Assembly: GCF_020283565.1 (NCBI RefSeq)
Contig: NC_060060.1
Coordinates: 33,666,001-33,730,000 of the forward strand
Reading direction: 5' to 3'
Length of the DNA: 64,000 bases
DNA from: Trifolium pratense
Taxonomy: Eukaryota; Streptophyta; Magnoliopsida; Fabales; Fabaceae
The translations under genes were made by a program, and so were the position numbers. The notes beneath the pieces were generated by a model that saw only the letters and a program-made list of their open reading frames with translations, made no database searches and was not told the DNA's origin. Shown piece after piece: positions 10,756-23,558 of this stretch. Numbering within the stretch: the stretch's first letter is position 1; the number at the start of each line of letters is the position of its first letter.

Positions 10756-13700
10756 TTACACACTCAATCCATCGAATCCACACTGCTTGTAAGTTAGAGA
10801 TTGCTTTCTTGGACTGATCGCTATAGCACAATCCACGGAAACCTGTGTAATATAGTTCACGATCGTTAATTGAACAATAAAACATAGCTTAGTTAAAACA
10901 AAAAACTTGATTAGTAATATTTAAGAAGATAGATGATAAATAAAGAAAATAGGTACTATCAATTAATAAAAATAAATAGGAAGGTGGTGTAAATAGTAAC
11001 TTAAAGGGTACAGTTTCATTTCTTAAAATACCATAAAGAAGATGGGTAGGGAGTAAAAATGTATGTTCACATTAGCAGAAGATGATGAAACTATTACCAT
11101 CCCATGTGCCCCACAAAGAGGATAGTCACATGGTGAAGACTTTTCTTGTCTTAAAAAGTTTAAAAATATTGGCAGTAGTGTTTGACATTTGGAATTTGGA
11201 TGCTTTGTTTTTGGTATATTCTAACTTGATTTTTGAAGTTAGATAAAATGTGATTTGTTTAATCTAACATGATATACTATAATGTGATCATAAACTAAAA
11301 ACTTATAGTGTCAATGTAGATGAAATTGAATCTGGATTCTCTATGGTTATGAGAGGAGACGTGTTCACGCATTTAGTGAATTTACACTTCGATTTCTCAC
11401 CATTAATTCTTGATTTTAAGAGAAAGATGACGGTAAATGATTAATCTATGAGCGTAAGCTCGCTAAATAGGCTCGCATTGCTGTAGGGAATCTAAATCCA
11501 ACTCAAAAGGGTAGACAAAAATTGTACATAGTATTCCTATAGGGAAAAGCAACAGAAAAATTGGAGAAAAAATGAACCATAGGAATGACATTATTGAATT
11601 GAGCTTGAGCTGGCCATAAACTTAAAGGGTATCGATAACATGGTGCAGTGGTTGGTTTCCTGGTCTTGGAATCCAGATACCTGGTTCTAATCAAGTGGGG
11701 CCTAACTTATTGTCTCATTTTATTTGTACCTTCTAATAATAAGCTTTCGATATTGTTCATTCAACCCTCTAAAATCCGGCATTTTATCTAAGTATATTTT
11801 CGAAGATTTAAGCGCGCGCGCACACAAGTTATTTAGCTACCTATGTGCTTTGGAGCATATGTTAAGGCGACCCTTTAAAAAATACATATTACTTAATTAT
11901 TATTTTTTTTCATTTTATATTTATTGTTGTGATTAAAAAATGTGTCTAAATCTCTATGTCCACTAAAGAATTATTTCAACATGAGGCTATTGGAATGTCT
12001 TGCCATTACACAATGCTGCTGCTACCCAAACGAATACATAAAAGAGTGTGAAAGAAAAACACTCTAGACAAAAGCATAATCAAGTATTAAGAAAAGGCAC
12101 ATATATCAATTTTTATGGACTAAAATACATGTAGTTGATTAATATGAATAAGTGGTTTTGCTTTTGGGACTAGCCCTTTTTTTTTCCACCATAAAAATAA
12201 TATGATGAAGGGTTAAGGAAAAGGAATATAATTGTACCATATGACTCATATGGGTAAACATAAAACCAAATCTTTCTACCAAAAAAATCACTCAAATAAG
12301 CATTTGAGGTCAATATTGGATTCAATGATATACTTTAAGTTTGTTTTTTTTGGCAAAATTATACTTTTAAGTTAATAAATTTTATTTTACTAATTACTAT
12401 TATTTCATGGAAAAAACAATTATTTTTGGTATTATAACTTTTTATTCAATTTTTCAAAACAAAATTGCAAATAACACCACTAATTGCAACGAGACATATA
12501 TATTTTACGGTTACACTCTAATTATGTCCTAACTTAACCTCCCCATATTTCCTATGTAGGACCCAAAAAGTCCCGCAAGTAAAATGATTCCTTTCACAAA
12601 GAAAGAATTACCTAAACGCACACATTGTCAATTATGGGGAATTGCAAAAAATACAAAACCCAAAATAGAACCATGCCAAAAAAAACTAAAGTGGGAGAAA
12701 AAAAGAATAAAAAAAAACTAGACTAGATGGGAATGAGAACGGATTAAGTGAGAAACTCGTAGAATTTTCAACACAATTTATTGAAGAGACTCAAATCCTT
12801 ATTGTACATTTCAATTAAAAAATCTTTAGTAGGATATATTATATTATATAAAATACACATATTTTATTTAATTGGTAACGCTAACAAGTGTCTAAGGCAC
12901 TAGTTAGAACTAATAAAAAAAAAGAAAAAAATTGTTAAAACATGAAAAAGTACAAGTTTTATATTGAAAAATGAAAACAACAATTTTCAAACTTCTGAAA
13001 ATATTGAATGTACTATTTTCAATACAAATTTTTGTAGTTTTCTTAACCATTAATCAATGTCACAAAGATACTATACTCCTCTTTATCATTTTCTTATTTA
13101 ATTTAATGAAACAAAAACAAGATAACTTTCGGCGCACGTTAGCATGAGGAAGAAAAAGAGTAGTAAAAGGACAAAGAAGTCAAGAAAAAGCAGAGTGAGT
13201 GAGGTCGGTGGTTACACAGTCACAAACAAGCCACCCGACACCCTCCCTCTTCCCCCCACCGCACCGCCACACTCACTCTCTCTACCCAAAAAAAAAAAAA
13301 AAATCCCATAATCCTACATTCTACATTAAAAACACAAAATTAAAGTGAACATTTAATCTTAAACATAGTTTGAACTATTATAAGCTTATAAACTAAAAAT
13401 AGCAAGAGAAAATGCGATACATGTGAAGCACAGACATTCCTCGGATTAGGGTGTCCCATGTCAGACACGAGCTGTGTCATGTCTATAATTACATGTCATT
13501 TATTCAAATTATTATTATCGGGTGTGGACATTTCAGTAGTGTCTGTGTGTCCGAACCCAATTCTCAAAATAAAATAAAATAAAAATAGAAAGAGTAGCTA
13601 GTATAGTACCTGAACATTGGGTGAATCAAAATTCATGACCCGGATCTTAGCACCAACATCACCCAAAACCCGAAGTTCAACCCGATCATTCAAGGAAGCA

Positions 13701-14278
13701 TCTCTAATCAAATCAGCAGCATCAGCTTGTAACAAATTAACCCTGTCAACACCAATTGTAGCAACAACTTGTCTCATAGTATGAGCTTCTTGATAAAATC
13801 CAGGCACTGAAGCTTTCCCTAACGGAATTCCACGGTACATCACAGTAAACCTGGACTCTCCGTACTTGATCCCTACTTTGTTCGGATTACTCGCTGTGAA
13901 TAGAAGACGAATCGTTAGGGAAAGTGATGCTGTTGTTCCGGTAGGGTTGTTTGGTGTGATTCCGACGTATTGAACGCCGACTGATTGAAGATCGAATTGT
14001 GGTTTTTTTGGTTTGACAGCGAGGAGAATGATGAGGACGATTGCGAGGACGAGAAGTGCCAGGAATGATAAGAGGAGGAAGAGGCAGCAACAACAGCCTT
14101 TCAAGGAGGCGGAGGAGGATGAACGTGCTGGTGTTCTTGGGTAGTATTGTGGATGTTGTTGTTGTTGTTGTTGGTGGTAGCCGTTTGAATAGGAGGATGG
14201 TGGTGGTGGTGGTCTTAGTCTCTGTTCACCGCCGCCGTTTGGTTGCGGATGTGGTGGTTGATGGCCTCTAGTTGTCAT
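10756..14278 (-). CDS. LEA2 / NDR1-HIN1-like (NHL) membrane protein
   Basis: Two exons, 14278 to 13610 and 10842 to 10756, join in phase 0 to give 251 residues. Residues 1-60 are a cytosolic Pro/Gln/Ser-rich tail, a Cys cluster GCCCC precedes one membrane helix (about 65-88, rich in Leu/Ile/Val), and the rest is the LEA2 beta-sandwich seen in NHL proteins (TASNPNKVGIKYGESRF, YRGIPLGKASVPGFYQ). The donor is CAG then GTACTA at 13610/13609 and the acceptor TTACACAG at 10843. Exon 2 encodes VSVDCAIAISPRKQSL, then TYKQCGFDGLSV and TAA, the usual family end. Read without splicing, the first exon would stop after only three extra residues (VLY). Family members sit in plasma membrane and act in defence or stress responses; the ligand is unknown. 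The CT-rich region just upstream of the ATG is likely leader. Confidence 0.88.
11060..11376. repeat. Third fragment of the TBP-region duplication, inside the LEA2 intron
   Basis: Direct-repeat partner of 4661-5137 (shared phrases include GGCAGTAGTGTTTGACATTT and GAGAGGAGAC.TGTTCACG). Homology ends about 11376, before any TBP exon. It lies inside the 2.77-kb intron of the LEA2-type gene on the opposite strand. Confidence 0.8.
11636..11735 (+). repeat. tRNA-like SINE remnant
   Basis: TGGTGCAGTGG at 11641-11651 fits the pol III A box, and GGTTCTAATC at 11683-11692 fits the B box except for one base. Spacing is as in a tRNA-derived SINE head. Not a functional tRNA: no acceptor stem pairing was seen. 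Confidence 0.5.
13428..13555. repeat. Dispersed repeat with GTGTC...GACAC palindromes
   Basis: Contains CAGACATTCCTCGGATTAGG followed by GTCAGACACG and later GTGTCTGTGTGTCCG. Related to 3026-3095. It lies in the LEA2 intron close to the donor. Confidence 0.5.
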
Positions 14279-14682
14279 TTTTTTTTTTTAGTGAATTTTA
14301 CTATTTCTGGGATTCAAAGAATGAGTGTGATGTGAGAGAGTGTGAGGAGAATGAAGACTGAATTTGACATGAAATAAGACTTTTTATTATTGCTTCTCAA
14401 AGTAAATGATACCGTAGAAAACTTTCTGAAAAGAGTTCAAATGATTATTCATATTAATGATATATCATCTAGATCTATAGACGTAATTTGATTTTACTAT
14501 ATAGAAAGGATTAATAACACAAGTTATTGTCCGTGTATCCTTTCTTTCATATGTAATTATCTTATATATATATTTTCATATATTTGAATCCAATAAAATT
14601 ATAAACTAATATGAAATTAGTTTATGACATTTTTATAATTTATAAATGGACAGTTTTTTAATATTATTTTTATTATTTTTTA

Positions 14683-14961
14683 GGTTTGTTTGGTTCGAAG
14701 TAGATGAAGAGAATGAGAGGTGGGAGAATATTTTTAGTTAGATGTCAAAATCATCATTCTTTTTTTTTTCCCCTTTTTTTTTATGTTTGCAACATTCTAA
14801 TTTTTTTTTTCAAATAATTTTTTTCTTTTAAAAGTATATACGTAACAAAATGATTTGAAAAAAAGAATGTTGTAAAGGAAAAAAAAGAATAATTTTGATA
14901 TTTAACTAAAAATATTCTCTCAGCTCCCCTCCCTTCCATCTACTTCGAACTAAACAGACTC
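14683..14961. mobile_element. Tourist-like MITE, 279 bp, long inverted repeats, TTA duplication
   Basis: Ends GGTTTGTTTGGTTCGAAG and, inverted, GAGTCTGTTTAGTTCGAAG continue into a fold-back of about 80 bp per arm. TTA flanks both ends (14680-14682 and 14962-14964), as in PIF/Harbinger MITEs. It sits about 400 bp upstream of the LEA2 gene start. Confidence 0.8.
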
Positions 14962-14964
14962 TTA

Positions 14965-16989
14965 GAGACCGAATTGAGTTGAAAGAAAATTATGAGTAGC
15001 AAAATGGGTGTTGCAGTTTTAATCGGAACTTGAATTTTTTATTCTTAAAATGAAGATTTTTTACCCCTAAAAATGATGATTTTTTTTTTATCTCAGTTAT
15101 AAATTTTTATGATACATTAGGTTTGTAAAAATAAAATCACTCTTCTCAACAAATTTTGCTTAAAAAAACATGCATGTGACATTTTATTACTCACATAGAC
15201 ATGTTATTTGTCACTTTCCATTATCTATGCACTTCTTTTTCATTTAAATATAAACTTTCAAATAAAAAAAATCTTATATAATTTGAGTATTTAATTTTTT
15301 AAAATAATATCTTCATTCAATAAATATGATTTAATTCACCAAAATAATTATATGAACTGTTGTTCATCTACTGTGATGAATGAGCACATAAATGTTACTC
15401 ATCTCTTCTAGTTGCACAATAGTAGTTGTGGCTACAATCACATAATCTAATATAAATGACAACAATACAATATGAGTATAATTTAAAGACCAATAGTACA
15501 AATATAAGGATAAAAAAAAAATTGATGCAAAAACACAATTGTGATTAAATTTAATATTAATATCAATTTTTACATTTAATCTTATATATTTAAGAAATAC
15601 AGCGTGTTCCGTAAACTTAATTCAATTGGTAAAAATATCATATTTTATATGCAAAAAACGTGGTTCGAATTTTGAGTACTCCGTTTATCTATTTTACGGA
15701 TGAAATTTTACCCATCAGACTATTAAAAAAACACATAATGCCAAATAATATATTCAATTGGCAATTAACTTGGGATTTTTGGAAATTAAAGTTGCTATGT
15801 ACTTTTTAACAAGATGACTGTAATTGTTTCTCAAAAAGGATGAGTGACATTAACCGAAACCAAAAGCATGTTGTCTTAGATAAACTTCACGCTACACCCA
15901 CGTTAGAAAAATACTCTGACATCTTCGTATATCTCATCTCATTGCGTTGTTATGTACAAAGCATCCATGTCATTGACGTCAAGACCAATCCTCAAAGGAT
16001 GAACAATGTATGTATTATGTTGTCCTAAAGTTTTTTTTTTTTTTGAAAAGATATTATCCTAAAGCTAAAGGCATACAGTATGGAGTACCATTTTTTTTAC
16101 AATTATATTTTTTTTTTGAACAAGTTTTTTACAATTATATTAAGGAGGAAGACGTACCAATGTGAAGGGAGTTTATACCTCTAATCTCCATGGTCGTATG
16201 GAAAATGTTAAGGACGATCCATCTTTTTTACTAGCAATTTGGATCATAGAATTTGTTACTATTGGGTGCATATCTTGGGCTACTTTGCTTTCTAATCCCC
16301 CTTACGTTCTCCAAAACCTCCCTAATTTTTATTTTTCCTTTTTCAATTTTACCTCATCCAAATTTTGAAATTTGGACGGTATTTTCTGGACCATAGGGTG
16401 CGGACAATTATGAAAATTGAAAAGTCTAACATTGATAAAAAATAAATAGCTATTGATTATAGTTTAGCTACGGTTGCACCAAGACAAAATATTTTATTAG
16501 AATTTTTACACATTCAAATCTGAAAAATACATTTTAGTTGTGAATAATAGTTATCGTAAGATTTAAGTTCTCGCACTTTAATTTTTAGAAGCTATAATGT
16601 CTAACTTCTAATCCACGGACATTTTAGTGTTTTTGTTAACACACTTATTTATATTTATCTTCTTTTTTTTTTTTTTTACAATAATATACTGGTATAAAAC
16701 TTGAAAGGAGTGTTGAAAGTTTGAATCTCAGTTGAGAGAGATGTTTGCATTTTGTGGACACGCAAACAAATTTTGAATTTCAACTGACATACGCTCACAT
16801 TTCGTGTATGAAAGTATCTATGAAAAAAAAAACAAAAATATAATGATATTTTATACACGGTATATTATAATTTATTGCAGTGAAATTTTATTATTTACAA
16901 GAGTGCCTTATACTATTCTTCTAAACTCGATTACTCGCTTTAAGATGTTTTTTTTTTTTTTTACGGTTTTTAAGATGTTCATTTTATAT
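14965..16989. other. Intergenic, no gene recognised
   Basis: Very AT-rich. A tRNA-like SINE remnant lies about 15608-15690, with GGTTCGAATT as B box at 15662-15671. A 62-codon ATG frame at 15840-16028 (MSDINRNQKHVV...) has no recognisable motif or flanking signals; I do not call it a gene. Confidence 0.45.
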
Positions 16990-17510
16990 ACAGAGACTTT
17001 AGGCATTTTTGAAGTTCATATCATACTAAAGAATGTATTCTATATTCTATATAAAATATAATTCAAATTTTTCTGTGAAGTGGATCATTTTATGATACTT
17101 TATTGAATTAATTATTAATTAAAGCCAACAAGCCAAGACTATAAATTAAAGAGTATGCCCCAACCACGTACATGACACATCTTTAATTTCTTTCCCACTA
17201 AGAAAACCCTTGAAGAGATTCATTAATCTTTAGCAATTCGTTTTTCTTCCCTTTTCTTTATACATGGTAACAACAAAAGAGGATTCCGATAATTAAAGCT
17301 TGGTCGCGGGATAAATAAAGTCTGATTAAGAATTATTTCTATAAGGAATTGAATTTGAGTTCTTCCGAATGATTCGTTCTAAGAGGAGTTAATTAATCAA
17401 TTGAGTCCAACTCTTAGTTAGGATCCAAATTAAGAATTATTAATGATTGGATGAGGAGTTTTTTATAAAAAGAATGTTTTTAATATGATAATGACACAAA
17501 GTTAGAATAT
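16990..17510. repeat. Duplicated intergenic block, copy 1
   Basis: Shares with 19245-20130 a series of collinear phrases: GAAGTTCATATCATAC, GAAGTGGATCATTTT, CCCCAACCACGTACATGACA, CCCTTGAAGAGATTCAT, TTCGTTTTTCTTCCC and TTTTTAA.ATGATAATGAC. This copy lacks the 523-bp MITE found in copy 2. Confidence 0.8.
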
Positions 17511-17718
17511 TATTTGGACACGTGAATAAAAAAATAATTTGCTTCTAAGATATTAAAGAACATAAGACCAATATTGTAAAAAAAAAAAAACAAAAAACAT
17601 ACCAAGAGTAGGAAAAGAAGGCTAGAACTTTATAAGCAAAGCACTAAGATATTAATTTTGTTTTTTGGGTTCCCCTCTAACAGATCATATATCACTAAGA
17701 TATATATTTTAGTTTAGA

Positions 17719-18950
17719 GCCGTGCTATTTCCAGCGAAAGTTTCTTTCGTGAAATTCACGAACTAAAGCGGACCCACCATTTTTAATATATTTAAAATTA
17801 AAAATAAAATAAAATAAATAATGTTTTGTTGTGTGTGCCAATTTGCCTCGTTAGTGCGCTAACTGATCCTCTGTAACCAAAACCATATATACTTTATAGG
17901 ATTAACATCACCCACCGTTTAGTAACCTCTGTATTTTTATCTGTCATAACAGAACATACAAGAAAACTACTCGTCTCAAGGAGTGGTAACAACAAGCTAG
18001 TTCAACAGAACAGAAAAATATACATACCAAGACAGATATTTGTTGACAACAAATACAACTTAAATCTAACTTATTCTTTCTTTGTTGGAATTTCTTTGTG
18101 CTCAAATTCAGTTTTACCAAATGGTTATATGAACAAGCAGAACAGTGATATATACTATGAGCAAAAGACTCCCATGCATTATTAGATAATCATATATATG
18201 ATTAGATGAACACTTTTACCACCTTTAAAATGATCATTATCAATAGAAATAAAAACATGGGTAACATCTCCAATCCCTGATAAAGAAAATTCTTTTTCAA
18301 AACAAAGTTACAACAAGAATAATTGTGGCATCATATTGGACAGCTTCAGGGTGATGGACCAGCAAACTGTTTCTCCATTGCATATGTTATTTGGGAATTA
18401 CTTTTGGACATTTAAACATAAAAGTATCAATATTATATAGTTTGTTCTTCATTTTCTTGTCATGCCTTCGATCTTTTGATTCACTTATTAGTCTAGAATG
18501 TCATCATTGTGTTTAATTTTGTGTTTAATTTAGAGGTGAGAATTTAATGAGTAGGCTTCATCCCCCTCTTTGAAGCATTTCATCAAACAACTTCTGTGCC
18601 TGATATAGTTGATTGCAATCTTTGTGCTCATGGAACTACATACAGATTTCTCTGATTGTGTCACTTGCAGAGAAGGACCTCTCAAACCCCATATCCCGCG
18701 TCGTCGTTTTGATCTCTACAGTTGAATACTCAACCACCTTAAGTGTCTCTTTATTCAATCGTTCACACCCAAAAATTTGGGACATAGAAGTTTTATTTGA
18801 AAGAAAAATTGGAGAAGATTCCACAGTAAAGGGGATTTTGGCGGTGGAAAGAGGATGAGAGAGAAGATGTGAGTGGGGTCCATATGTGCCAGATCATTCG
18901 CAGTACATTCGTGAAGGCCAATTTCGTTATAATCAGCATTTCCCTTTAGT
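17719..18950. mobile_element. Possible decayed element between the duplicated blocks
   Basis: Ends are weakly inverted: GTGCTATTTCCAGCGAAA... at the left and, inverted from the right, ATGCTGATTATAACGAAA..., both followed by TTCRTGAA. The interior has no transposase frame. Low confidence. Confidence 0.3.
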
Positions 18951-19244
18951 TTAAATTACCAATTAAAATATTACTCCGTAAATGACAATAAAGTTGTAGA
19001 AGTCAAAAAAAAAAATGTGGCCCCTTTGGAACAAAATATGGTCTGTTCTTTCTCATCTCACAAAAAGAAAAAGATTGATCCCACAATGTTGATTCATGCA
19101 TTTGCACAACTGGGCCTTGGCTCCACCCACGGGGACACGGGTGATTTCTTGATTTAGATGGGAATAAACATATCTATTTTGAGTTGCCATTAACCTGGTA
19201 ACTAAATACACAATTTAGACTTTTAAGATATTGATTTTTTTATT

Positions 19245-20130
19245 TAGACTTTAGGCATTTTTGAAGTTCATATCATACCACTAAGGAATAAGGAATGTAT
19301 TCTATATAATTCATAGTTTTCCCCGAAGTGGATCATTTTGTAACATTTTATTGAATTAATTTAAGCCTACAAGCCAAGACTATAAAGAGTAGGCCCCAAC
19401 CACGTACATGACACATCAGTGACATTTAGTATGGTCAAGTATAAAACTTGTTCATGATAGACCAGTTTAGATTATTGGTTAGATTTTGAAGTCCTATTAA
19501 ATTTTAACATACATTTCTCACACACACCATATCATTTATCCTCCTTGTTCCCCACCACCACCATCAACCCGTACTCCAACAAAAATACTTGCACAAATTC
19601 GATCCAAAACAAATGTAAACGCAAATGTTCACCAAACTTAAATCCCCAAATCAAACAACGAATGCAAACTTGCAAATCACAAGAATAACATGCCACGTAA
19701 AAATGATTGAGGGATGGAGCACTTTGATAATGATTTAAGTGTACATTTGTTTCTTGCTTTTTAATTAGATTTGTGTAAATGTTTTTGTTGGAATGGGTGG
19801 TTGGTGGTGGTGGTACTCGTGGGGAAAATTATATGGTGCGAGAGATGTATGTTAAGCTTTAATGGGACTGCAAAATCTAACCAATAATCAAAAGTGGTCC
19901 TCATGAACAAATTTTATACTTGATCATACTAAATGCCACCTGACAGATCTTGCTTTCCCTCCCACTAAAAAAACCCTTGAAGAGATTCATCCTTTTAACA
20001 ATTCGTTTTTCTTCCCTTTTCTTTTTTACATGGTAACATCCAAGAAAATTAGGCAGGATATAAATTTAGAATGTCATTAATGATTGGAGGAGGAATGTTT
20101 TTAACATGATAATGACCCAAAGTGAGAAGG
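19245..20130. repeat. Duplicated intergenic block, copy 2 (interrupted by MITE)
   Basis: Collinear with 16990-17510 once the insertion at 19418-19940 is removed. The order of shared phrases is preserved, so the duplication came before the insertion, or copy 1 never received it. Confidence 0.8.
19418..19940. mobile_element. Mutator-like MITE, 523 bp, 9-bp target duplication
   Basis: Terminal inverted repeats read GTGACATTTAGTATG and, from the right, GTGGCATTTAGTATG, continuing to TCAAGTAT on both sides. Flanks are TGACACATC (19409-19417) and TGACAGATC (19941-19949), a 9-bp duplication with one change. The paralogous block at 17170-17195 has the site without the element. Inner arms also pair (CCACCACCACCATCA against TGGTGGTGGTGG). 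Confidence 0.85.
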
Positions 20131-20525
20131 GAGATTCTAAGGTGGAGTCATACCTTGGACTCTTTTGATGAAGTCGCTTAAATTGATCAATAGAATACCA
20201 CATCTATGCAAATCCATGAAATTTATGGCATATCAACCCCCAACAATTACCTTTGACTTATATGAGAAATCCGCACAAAGGAGTGGATATAAAGCACTTG
20301 GGCATTAGCTCAGTCTCAAACAAATAATAAATTATCAAATGGTTAATTAATAATTATATTTGGTCAACTTTCTTATTATGTTAACTACACAATGCAAAAA
20401 TAAAATGTTTGACAAAATATAAAATAAGTTAAATTATTCAATATACATTTATTATTAACATTTGGTCAAATTAATATTTAACTTTTCAAAGAAAAAAAGG
20501 CCCAGCTTCTTCATCAAGTTCGACG

Positions 20526-20800
<275 letters not shown>

Positions 20801-20860
20801 TATATAACGGAAACAAACCATACATTCAATACCAATGTATCATTGATCTAGTGTGCAAAT

Positions 20861-21337
20861 ATGATGGTTTCAATGTCCAAAATTGTGTTCTTTGTTCCAA
20901 TCTTACTAACTATTCTTCTTTCTTTGCAGTTCACAGATGGTAAAGCTAAACAATTCCTTCCTCCGATCATTCCTCCCCATCTTCATTTATACATTACGAA
21001 CAACATAAGCAATACTCCACTCGGTGTTCACTGCAAAGACAAACATCATGATGCTGGATTTCGAACAATAAATTTTGGAGGAATTTATGAGTTCGAATTT
21101 ACGCCAAAACCCATTTTTAGAGTTACCTTATGGTGGTGTCGATTTTCATGGGACAGTGTATTTCAATACTTTGATATTTATGTACAAAAACGTGATGTTG
21201 ATTATTGCGGTAAAGAATGTCATTGGGCAATAAACAAATCCGGTCCATGTAGGGTTAGGCCGACATATTCAGAATGTTATCCTTGGAATCCAAAAGTTGT
21301 TGAGAATAATACTCTTAATATGTTTTTGAACAATTAA
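20861..21337 (+). CDS. Secreted S-protein homolog (SPH, plant self-incompatibility S1 family)
   Basis: A single-exon gene of 158 residues, usual for this family. Residues 1-27 are a signal peptide (SKIVFFVPILLTILLSLQF, cleavage likely after TDG). The mature domain shows the S1 hallmarks: LGVHCKDKHHDAGFRTI, then WWCRFSW and FDIYV, with Cys at 58, 93, 116, 120, 130 and 139 for disulfides. Sequons NKS (125) and NNT (149) may be glycosylated. Poppy S1 is the self-incompatibility ligand; most other plant members are small secreted proteins of unknown role. ATG at 20861 is taken as start; the second Met is the next codon, and a third at 5. A TATA-like TATATAAC lies at 20801-20808. The C-terminal NTLNMFLNN lies past the last conserved Cys. 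An intact coding gene in a repeat-rich stretch. Confidence 0.9.
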   Translation: MMVSMSKIVFFVPILLTILLSLQFTDGKAKQFLPPIIPPHLHLYITNNISNTPLGVHCKDKHHDAGFRTINFGGIYEFEFTPKPIFRVTLWWCRFSWDSVFQYFDIYVQKRDVDYCGKECHWAINKSGPCRVRPTYSECYPWNPKVVENNTLNMFLNN

Positions 21338-23342
21338 AACAAAAATCGTAGAAATAAATAATACTCTTATATGTAACTTGATCAATTTATTACTTCTTAA
21401 AATTTATGTAATTTGAAGAATAAAAATAGTTAATGAAATATAGTTTAGAGCCAATGTTTCTTCTTCAGAGCCATTTTTTTTTTTTTTCTTCATACATTTT
21501 TAAGATATTATCTCTCTCCGCCTCGAATTGCCTCATGTCCTTGTCTTGGGATAATTTGACCGCCACATCAACAAAGTCAAATGCAATAGGAGACCAAAAT
21601 CTTTAGAACTTAACAATAGGGATGTTAAATTTCTGAATTTTAAAATAGGGGGTTAAATTTCTATTGTATTTATGAATTACTAGTGGCCAAACGGGCACGT
21701 TCCGTGCCCTTGATCCGTATTTTTTATTCTGCTAACGTGTATATATTTGACTATTATGTGTGGAAAAAAAAATCATTTGAAAAATACACACATTGTAGTA
21801 GAAAAAAGACAAAAAAAATTCAGAACCATAAGTAATACAAAAAATTTTAAAAAACAAACATGTTAGCAATAGAAATCAAATAAAAAGCTATTAAACCACT
21901 TAAAAAATGCAAACATTGTAGCATAAATTGAAAGAGAAAAGAAAACAAAAATTCTATTTTTTTTTCCAAATACTCCAATAGAAAGCACTTGCTCCATGTA
22001 TATGTTTGTTGATCCCATGATCATGCATTAATTTGTGAAGACAAACATTCACATTATCCATACTTGAATGAAACTTTGGATAGAAAATTGTATCCTACAA
22101 AAATAAACGTTCACATTTACTCCTTTTTTTTTTCATCGACAATGCTGCTTAAATTAAATTAAATTTACATTTAAAGTAGATATGTTATTACTTTAATGAT
22201 TCTTATGAATTTGTAGTTCAGTTGAAGGTGAAAGTACACGGATCATTCAAAACTTGAGAGTCTAAGCTGGAAAAAAAAAATTGTTCGAAAGGGTGTGCTA
22301 CAAATTTATTTAACGTAAAATGCTTGACTTTGTTAAAGCACATAGGTATTACGGTCAATCCTTGATTGAAACATATCTCTAAAATGGTAATCCTCCATCA
22401 AGAATGAAATGAACCACTTGTAAATAAAACATAGCAAAAAGATGGCATCTTAAAGAGAAATGACACAGGGTGTTTCTTTAAACAAACATGGAGTGCACTT
22501 TGGGGCTATTTCATATGGATGTATTTATTTTTTAACCGCTCCAAGATACAGTTTATTACAATCTCAAAAGTTAATATATGAAATTTGATAGAATATAAAG
22601 TAAATAGCAAACTATAGCAATTTAGAATAGATACCTCTATATTTGAATCTTCTTTTTTGTCAACAAATTATACTTCCTTAGATGAAACTATAAAAATTGG
22701 TAAAGATAAAAAAAAAATCATTGAGAAAAGGAATAAAAATGAAATTTGTACCGAAGATAAAAAAAAATACATTGAGAAAAGGAATAAAAATGATTTATAG
22801 GATGCCCAGTCTTATATTCAATTAGAATACGGGTAGACTATCTCAAAGCAGTCCATGATTGTATACATATGAGCAATGCGTACCAACATATAAATTTTCA
22901 CATACTCTCTATTCAGTGTTTTGAAATCTATGCAACATATAACTAATTTCATGTCTTGTTGAAGAAAATAGAGACTAAACCAATACAAAGACAAACCTGA
23001 ATATGCTTATTGTGTAGCCATCATCATCATCATACTATAAAACTCAAATTCTTAATAGAAAACAGGAATGAATATGAAGAAGAAATGAAGAGTAGTTGGT
23101 TAATTTTGGAAGTTAGTAGAGAGTTGGTTTTAGAAGGGAGTTGGTTTTATATTTAAAGACGAAGAAAAGATTTACATTGTTTCAAATATAACTAATATTT
23201 CTTTCTTTTTTTTAAACGGCAAAATTCGTATAGATATACATATTTATATGTAATGAAAACAAGTATAAGAGGTATTCACCCCACAATAGTAGGATCCAAA
23301 CAAATAATACTCAACCCAAATATAAATGACATAACCAAAAAA
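21338..23342. other. Intergenic, repeat-like, no gene
   Basis: The first 100 bp are probably SPH 3' untranslated sequence (AATAAATAATAC at about 21353). From about 21680 a dispersed repeat begins (ACTAGTGGCCAAACGGGCAC, then GTTCCGTGCCC); I know similar starts from legume repeats but cannot name the class. Near-duplicate phrases around GAGAAAAGGAATAAAAATGA occur at 22722 and 22777. Confidence 0.4.
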
Positions 23343-23558
23343 CTATCTCAATCCTATCTTACTATATACAATGGTAAGGTTCCACATTCCATTCATATAT
23401 TCATATAATAGATATGGGGAGTGTTGCTTTTTAGCTAATATCCACTTCCAAGCAACAATTTTACTTCTTTCTACTATTTCGTCTACTGCTATCACTCTAT
23501 CAGAAAAGATCATTTCGTTTCGAGCCCGCCGTAGAGTTTGTACCCAACGGCGTGCCAC
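23343..23558 (-). pseudogene. LINE reverse transcriptase C-terminal fragment
   Basis: The frame reads LRRARNEMIFSDRVIAVDEI, later IVAWKWILAKKQHSPYLLYE. This is the W..RARN..IF...KI.AWKW..... S...YEW pattern that follows the zinc-binding (zf-RVT) region at the C-terminal end of plant non-LTR reverse transcriptases. Only about 70 codons remain, with no upstream catalytic part in the same frame. A dead fragment. Confidence 0.7.

Noticed and set aside
11641..11692. tRNA gene
   Set aside because: A and B box-like sequences are present, but the B box is mutated and no acceptor or anticodon stem pairing was seen, so a SINE remnant is more likely.
14041..14271. Plus-strand ORF of Arg/Val/Gly runs
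   Set aside because: Complement of the first exon of the LEA2-type gene.
15840..16028. 62-codon ATG frame in the intergenic region
   Set aside because: No recognisable motif, promoter or splice partner; such frames are expected by chance in this length.
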